NCBI GenBank assembly: GCA_040219085.1
Contig: JAVJTC010000029.1
Span: 215,664-279,663 of the forward strand
Direction of reading: 5' to 3'
DNA: 64,000 nucleotides
Source of the DNA: Acidimicrobiales bacterium
GTDB taxonomy: Bacteria > Actinomycetota > Acidimicrobiia > Acidimicrobiales > JAVJTC01
Every line of letters begins with the position of its first letter. The stretch's first letter is position 1. The position numbers were made by a program, and so were the translations under genes. The notes beneath the pieces were generated by a model. The model was not told where the DNA came from. It saw only the letters and a list, made by a program, of their open reading frames with translations, and did no database searches. Below, one piece after another: positions 63,626 to 64,000 of the stretch.

Positions 63626-64000
63626 GCCGCAATGGAGCCCGTCCCCGAAGGGACGGGAGAGGACCTCCTGGCCGACCAACGCCGATCACGTCGAGTGGGC
63701 CGCAATGGAGCCCGTCCCCGAAGGGACGGGAGAGGTTCGGCGCGGGCCAGCGCCTTGTCCAGATCCGCCAGGCCGCAATGGAGCCCGTCCCCGAAGGGAC
63801 GGGAGAGATGGCCTCGGCGCCGCGGAGTCCTGCGCTGGTGATGGTGCCGCAATGGAGCCCGTCCCCGAAGGGACGGGAGAGGCGTCCGACGAACGCCGCG
63901 AGATCGCCGACCGCGTCGGCCGCAATGGAGCCCGTCCCCGAAGGGACGGGAGAGGCTACGACCCCGACGGAGGCGCAGCATGACCACCGCCGCAATGGAG
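63626..64000 (-). CRISPR. CRISPR array, 5 full repeats plus a partial sixth at the window edge
   Basis: Repeats of 36 bases start at 63626, 63699, 63772, 63846, 63919 and 63989 (partial, 12 bases). Spacers are 37, 37, 38, 37 and 34 bases and all different. The repeat begins GCCGCAATGGAG and holds a perfect 8-base-pair stem CCCGTCCC/GGGACGGG with a CGAA loop. Read on the minus strand it ends CCATTGCGGC, like the ATTGAAAC-type handles of many repeats, so transcription is probably leftward with the leader beyond 64000. No cas gene is in the window. Confidence 0.97.

Overview
The window is high-GC DNA with nearly every base coding. Genes run mostly on the minus strand in long chains with GTGA/ATGA overlaps, many GTG starts and at least two apparently leaderless promoters. 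This points to an actinobacterium. The gene set (complete hopanoid operon, CO-dehydrogenase maturation genes, and the neighbourhood glmU-prs-rplY-pth-mfd-mazG-eno-ftsB-DUF501-ppx, which is also clustered in Mycobacterium tuberculosis around Rv1014c-Rv1026) fits a deep-branching actinobacterium such as the Acidimicrobiia. That placement is inference, because no rRNA is present.

Layout. 0-7 kb: sulfatase, histidine phosphatase, ribF, and a coupled transsulfuration pair (cystathionine beta-synthase and gamma-synthase/lyase). 6.7-18.4 kb: an ABC solute-binding lipoprotein, then the hopanoid operon, read right to left as hpnC, hpnD, hpnE, polyprenyl synthase, squalene-hopene cyclase, an HpnG-IspH fusion and hpnH. 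It is preceded by a consensus-like promoter overlapped by a palindromic operator and by a gene for a regulator carrying both MerR and TetR DNA-binding domains. 18.4-21.2 kb: a copper module, copA and csoR divergent from two CsoR-type palindromes. 21-34 kb: mixed metabolism (nagA, a glutamine-amidotransferase/transglutaminase fusion, a flavin-binding split barrel protein, SDR, universal stress protein, serine hydrolase, formyltransferase), a 38-residue peptide gene with a YxxP motif, tRNA-Leu(UAA), RraA-like, DoxX-like, a PD-(D/E)XK protein, enoyl-CoA hydratase, a UPF0104 membrane protein, GNAT and an aminotransferase.

34.8-40.3 kb: trehalose metabolism (otsA and an OtsB-GH15 fusion) after ppx and DUF501. 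40.3-49.1 kb: CO-dehydrogenase-type maturation genes (coxG, a MobA-like gene, a split XdhC/CoxF-I pair, coxE, coxD) without the structural coxMSL genes, a nucleotidyltransferase toxin-antitoxin-like pair, and an ABC-2 exporter. This block separates ftsB-eno from DUF501-ppx, which are adjacent in mycobacteria. 49.1-61.7 kb: ftsB, eno, mazG, a SurA-N lipoprotein, an AbrB/PIN-like pair, an unknown gene coupled to mfd, pth, rplY, prs and a C-terminally shortened glmU. 61.7-64 kb: queF, a TIM-barrel protein, a ribbon-helix-helix/VapC pair and a CRISPR array running off the right edge.

Several genes are joined into fusions (HpnG-IspH, MerR-TetR, GATase-transglutaminase, OtsB-GH15). With the YxxP peptide and the operator-controlled hopanoid operon, these are the most interesting parts of the window.
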